Positions 6,228-6,841 of a stretch of DNA of 6,841 nucleotides are shown one piece after another (position 1 is the first letter of the stretch; each line of letters starts with the position of its first letter). The notes beneath the pieces are model-generated. The model saw nothing but the letters and a program-made list of their open reading frames with translations. It ran no database searches and had not been told where the DNA came from. Location of the stretch: the NCBI GenBank assembly GCA_030626915.1, contig DAOUTC010000065.1:1-6841 (forward strand), given 5' to 3'. The DNA comes from Dehalococcoidia bacterium (GTDB lineage: Bacteria > Chloroflexota > Dehalococcoidia > GIF9 > AB-539-J10). The position numbers were made by a program, and so were the translations under genes.

Positions 6228-6716
6228 ACTGATACAAAACATACTTTAGTAGCTTTAGTGGAAGACAAGCCTGGTGTATTGAATAGAGTGGCTAGCTTGT
6301 TTCGGCGCCGAGCCTTCAATATAGAGAGTATCGCTGTAGGACATAGTGAACGACCTGGCTTATCACGCATGACTGTTGTTGTTAATGGTGATTTTGCACA
6401 GGTAGAGCAGGTTAGGAAACAATTAGATAAGCTAATCAATGTAGTCAGGGTATCCGACATAACTGGGGAAGATATAGTAGCCAGAGAGTTAGCCTTAATC
6501 AAGGTCAAGGCTACAGCTTCAACGAGAAGCGAAATTATACAGATTGTTGACATTTTCCGAGCCAACATAGTTGATGTTGCCTCTGATTCACTCACTGTGG
6601 AAGTTACAGGCGACGAAGATAAAGTGGAGTCTCTACTTGAACTTCTTCGCAACTTTGGTATTAAGGAGATCAGCAGGACTGGTAGAATTGCCTTAACTCG
6701 TGGAGGCGTCGCCTAA
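6225..6716 (+). CDS. ilvN: acetohydroxyacid synthase small regulatory subunit
   Basis: Regulatory partner of IlvB. It stimulates the large subunit and usually mediates valine feedback. At 163 residues it equals the length I recall for E. coli IlvH. An N-terminal ACT domain (about 6-80) begins LVALVEDKPGVLNRVASLF and continues to NIESIAVG and LSRMTVVV. A C-terminal AHAS small-subunit domain (about 85-160) follows, ending SRTGRIALTRG. Compared with the IlvH valine site, the glycine (G17, like G14) and asparagine (N32, like N29) are kept, while the N11 position is aspartate D14. Other IlvN proteins also show this change. Feedback control by valine is therefore plausible but not certain. It starts at TTG, 20 bases after ilvB. 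A 69-base spacer with an inverted repeat separates it from ilvC. Confidence 0.95.
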   Translation: MTDTKHTLVALVEDKPGVLNRVASLFRRRAFNIESIAVGHSERPGLSRMTVVVNGDFAQVEQVRKQLDKLINVVRVSDITGEDIVARELALIKVKATASTRSEIIQIVDIFRANIVDVASDSLTVEVTGDEDKVESLLELLRNFGIKEISRTGRIALTRGGVA

Positions 6717-6721
6717 ACTAA

Positions 6722-6759
6722 TAGACTCTAAATTTTAAAGCTTTAGGATTTAGAGACTA
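6722..6759 (+). repeat. inverted repeat (RNA hairpin) between ilvN and ilvC
   Basis: Arms at 6722-6733 and 6748-6759 pair over 12 positions with one A-A mismatch (6725/6756). The inner eight pairs (CTCTAAAT with ATTTAGAG) are perfect, and the loop is 14 bases. After a four-base bulge, CTAA (6718-6721) could also pair with TTAG further out (6764-6767). No T run follows directly, so it is not a standard terminator. A hairpin that stabilises mRNA, guides processing or partly attenuates transcription, and so sets the ilvC level, is possible. Confidence 0.5.
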
Positions 6760-6785
6760 GATATTAGAATTTTAAGGAGGAAAAT

Positions 6786-6841
6786 ATGGCTAAAATTTAT
6801 TATGATAAGGATGCTAATCTGGACTTAATCAAGGATAAAAC
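6786..6841 (+). CDS. ilvC: ketol-acid reductoisomerase, N-terminal fragment cut by the window edge
   Basis: The first 18 codons and two further bases of a gene that runs off the window. The product starts MAKIYYDKDANLDLIKDK, which is the characteristic IlvC N-terminus just before the NADP-binding Rossmann motif. AAGGAGG at 6774-6780 lies five bases before the ATG and is the strongest ribosome site in the operon. IlvC converts acetohydroxyacids made by IlvB/IlvN into the dihydroxyacids used by IlvD, so position and identity agree. The rest of the protein, including catalytic residues, cannot be judged here. Confidence 0.9.
   Translation, partial: MAKIYYDKDANLDLIKDK

Noticed and set aside
6131..6652. 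173-codon open frame on the - strand
   Set aside because: It lies antisense to the end of ilvB and most of ilvN, shows low-complexity serine-rich sequence and matches no family. Both overlapped genes are clearly real.
6691..6777. CCTTAA (6691-6696) pairing with TTAAGG (6772-6777) to hide the ilvC ribosome site
   Set aside because: Only six mostly A-T pairs across about 75 bases. This is too weak to claim as a switch.

Overview
The window carries two transcription units, both on the + strand, separated by an intrinsic terminator. The base composition is fairly A+T rich, Shine-Dalgarno sites are strong, and ATG and TTG starts are mixed. The dihydroxy-acid dehydratase looks like the oxygen-sensitive iron-sulfur type. 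Together with the order sua5-rpiB-ilvD-(small genes)-ilvB-ilvN-ilvC, this suggests an anaerobic or microaerophilic bacterium. A member of the Chloroflexota (Dehalococcoidia-like) is my best guess, from remembered gene order and protein style. It is not proven by anything in the window.

Region 1 (1-1346): a single-gene unit. A good sigma70-type promoter (31-60) and a strong ribosome binding site precede a 397-residue saccharopine-dehydrogenase-family oxidoreductase whose layout recalls lysine 6-dehydrogenase. A 10-bp hairpin with a short T run ends the unit. All 14 of its arginines use AGA/AGG, unlike the genes downstream, so it may have a different history.

Region 2 (about 1347-6841, continuing past the window): a tightly packed operon. 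An extended -10 element lies almost on top of the start of a TsaC/Sua5-family tRNA threonylcarbamoyladenosine synthase. That gene overlaps rpiB (ribose-5-phosphate isomerase B), and rpiB overlaps ilvD. Then come ilvB and ilvN (acetohydroxyacid synthase large and small subunits) and the first 18 codons of ilvC (ketol-acid reductoisomerase). With IlvB/N, IlvC and IlvD in one unit, the operon encodes the shared valine/isoleucine steps up to the 2-keto acids. The final transaminase is not in view.

The most unusual part is the 218-bp gap between ilvD and ilvB (4292-4509). It is not empty. It holds a 45-codon gene for what looks like a ribbon-helix-helix DNA-binding protein, joined to ilvD by an ATGA overlap. 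After it comes an open frame (26 codons from its ATG) that is joined to ilvB by another ATGA overlap. They are either two micro-genes or one small gene split by a frame change, placed inside a branched-chain amino acid operon. A short palindrome lies 24 bases before ilvB. I found no tRNA, rRNA, CRISPR array, insertion sequence or T-box leader.
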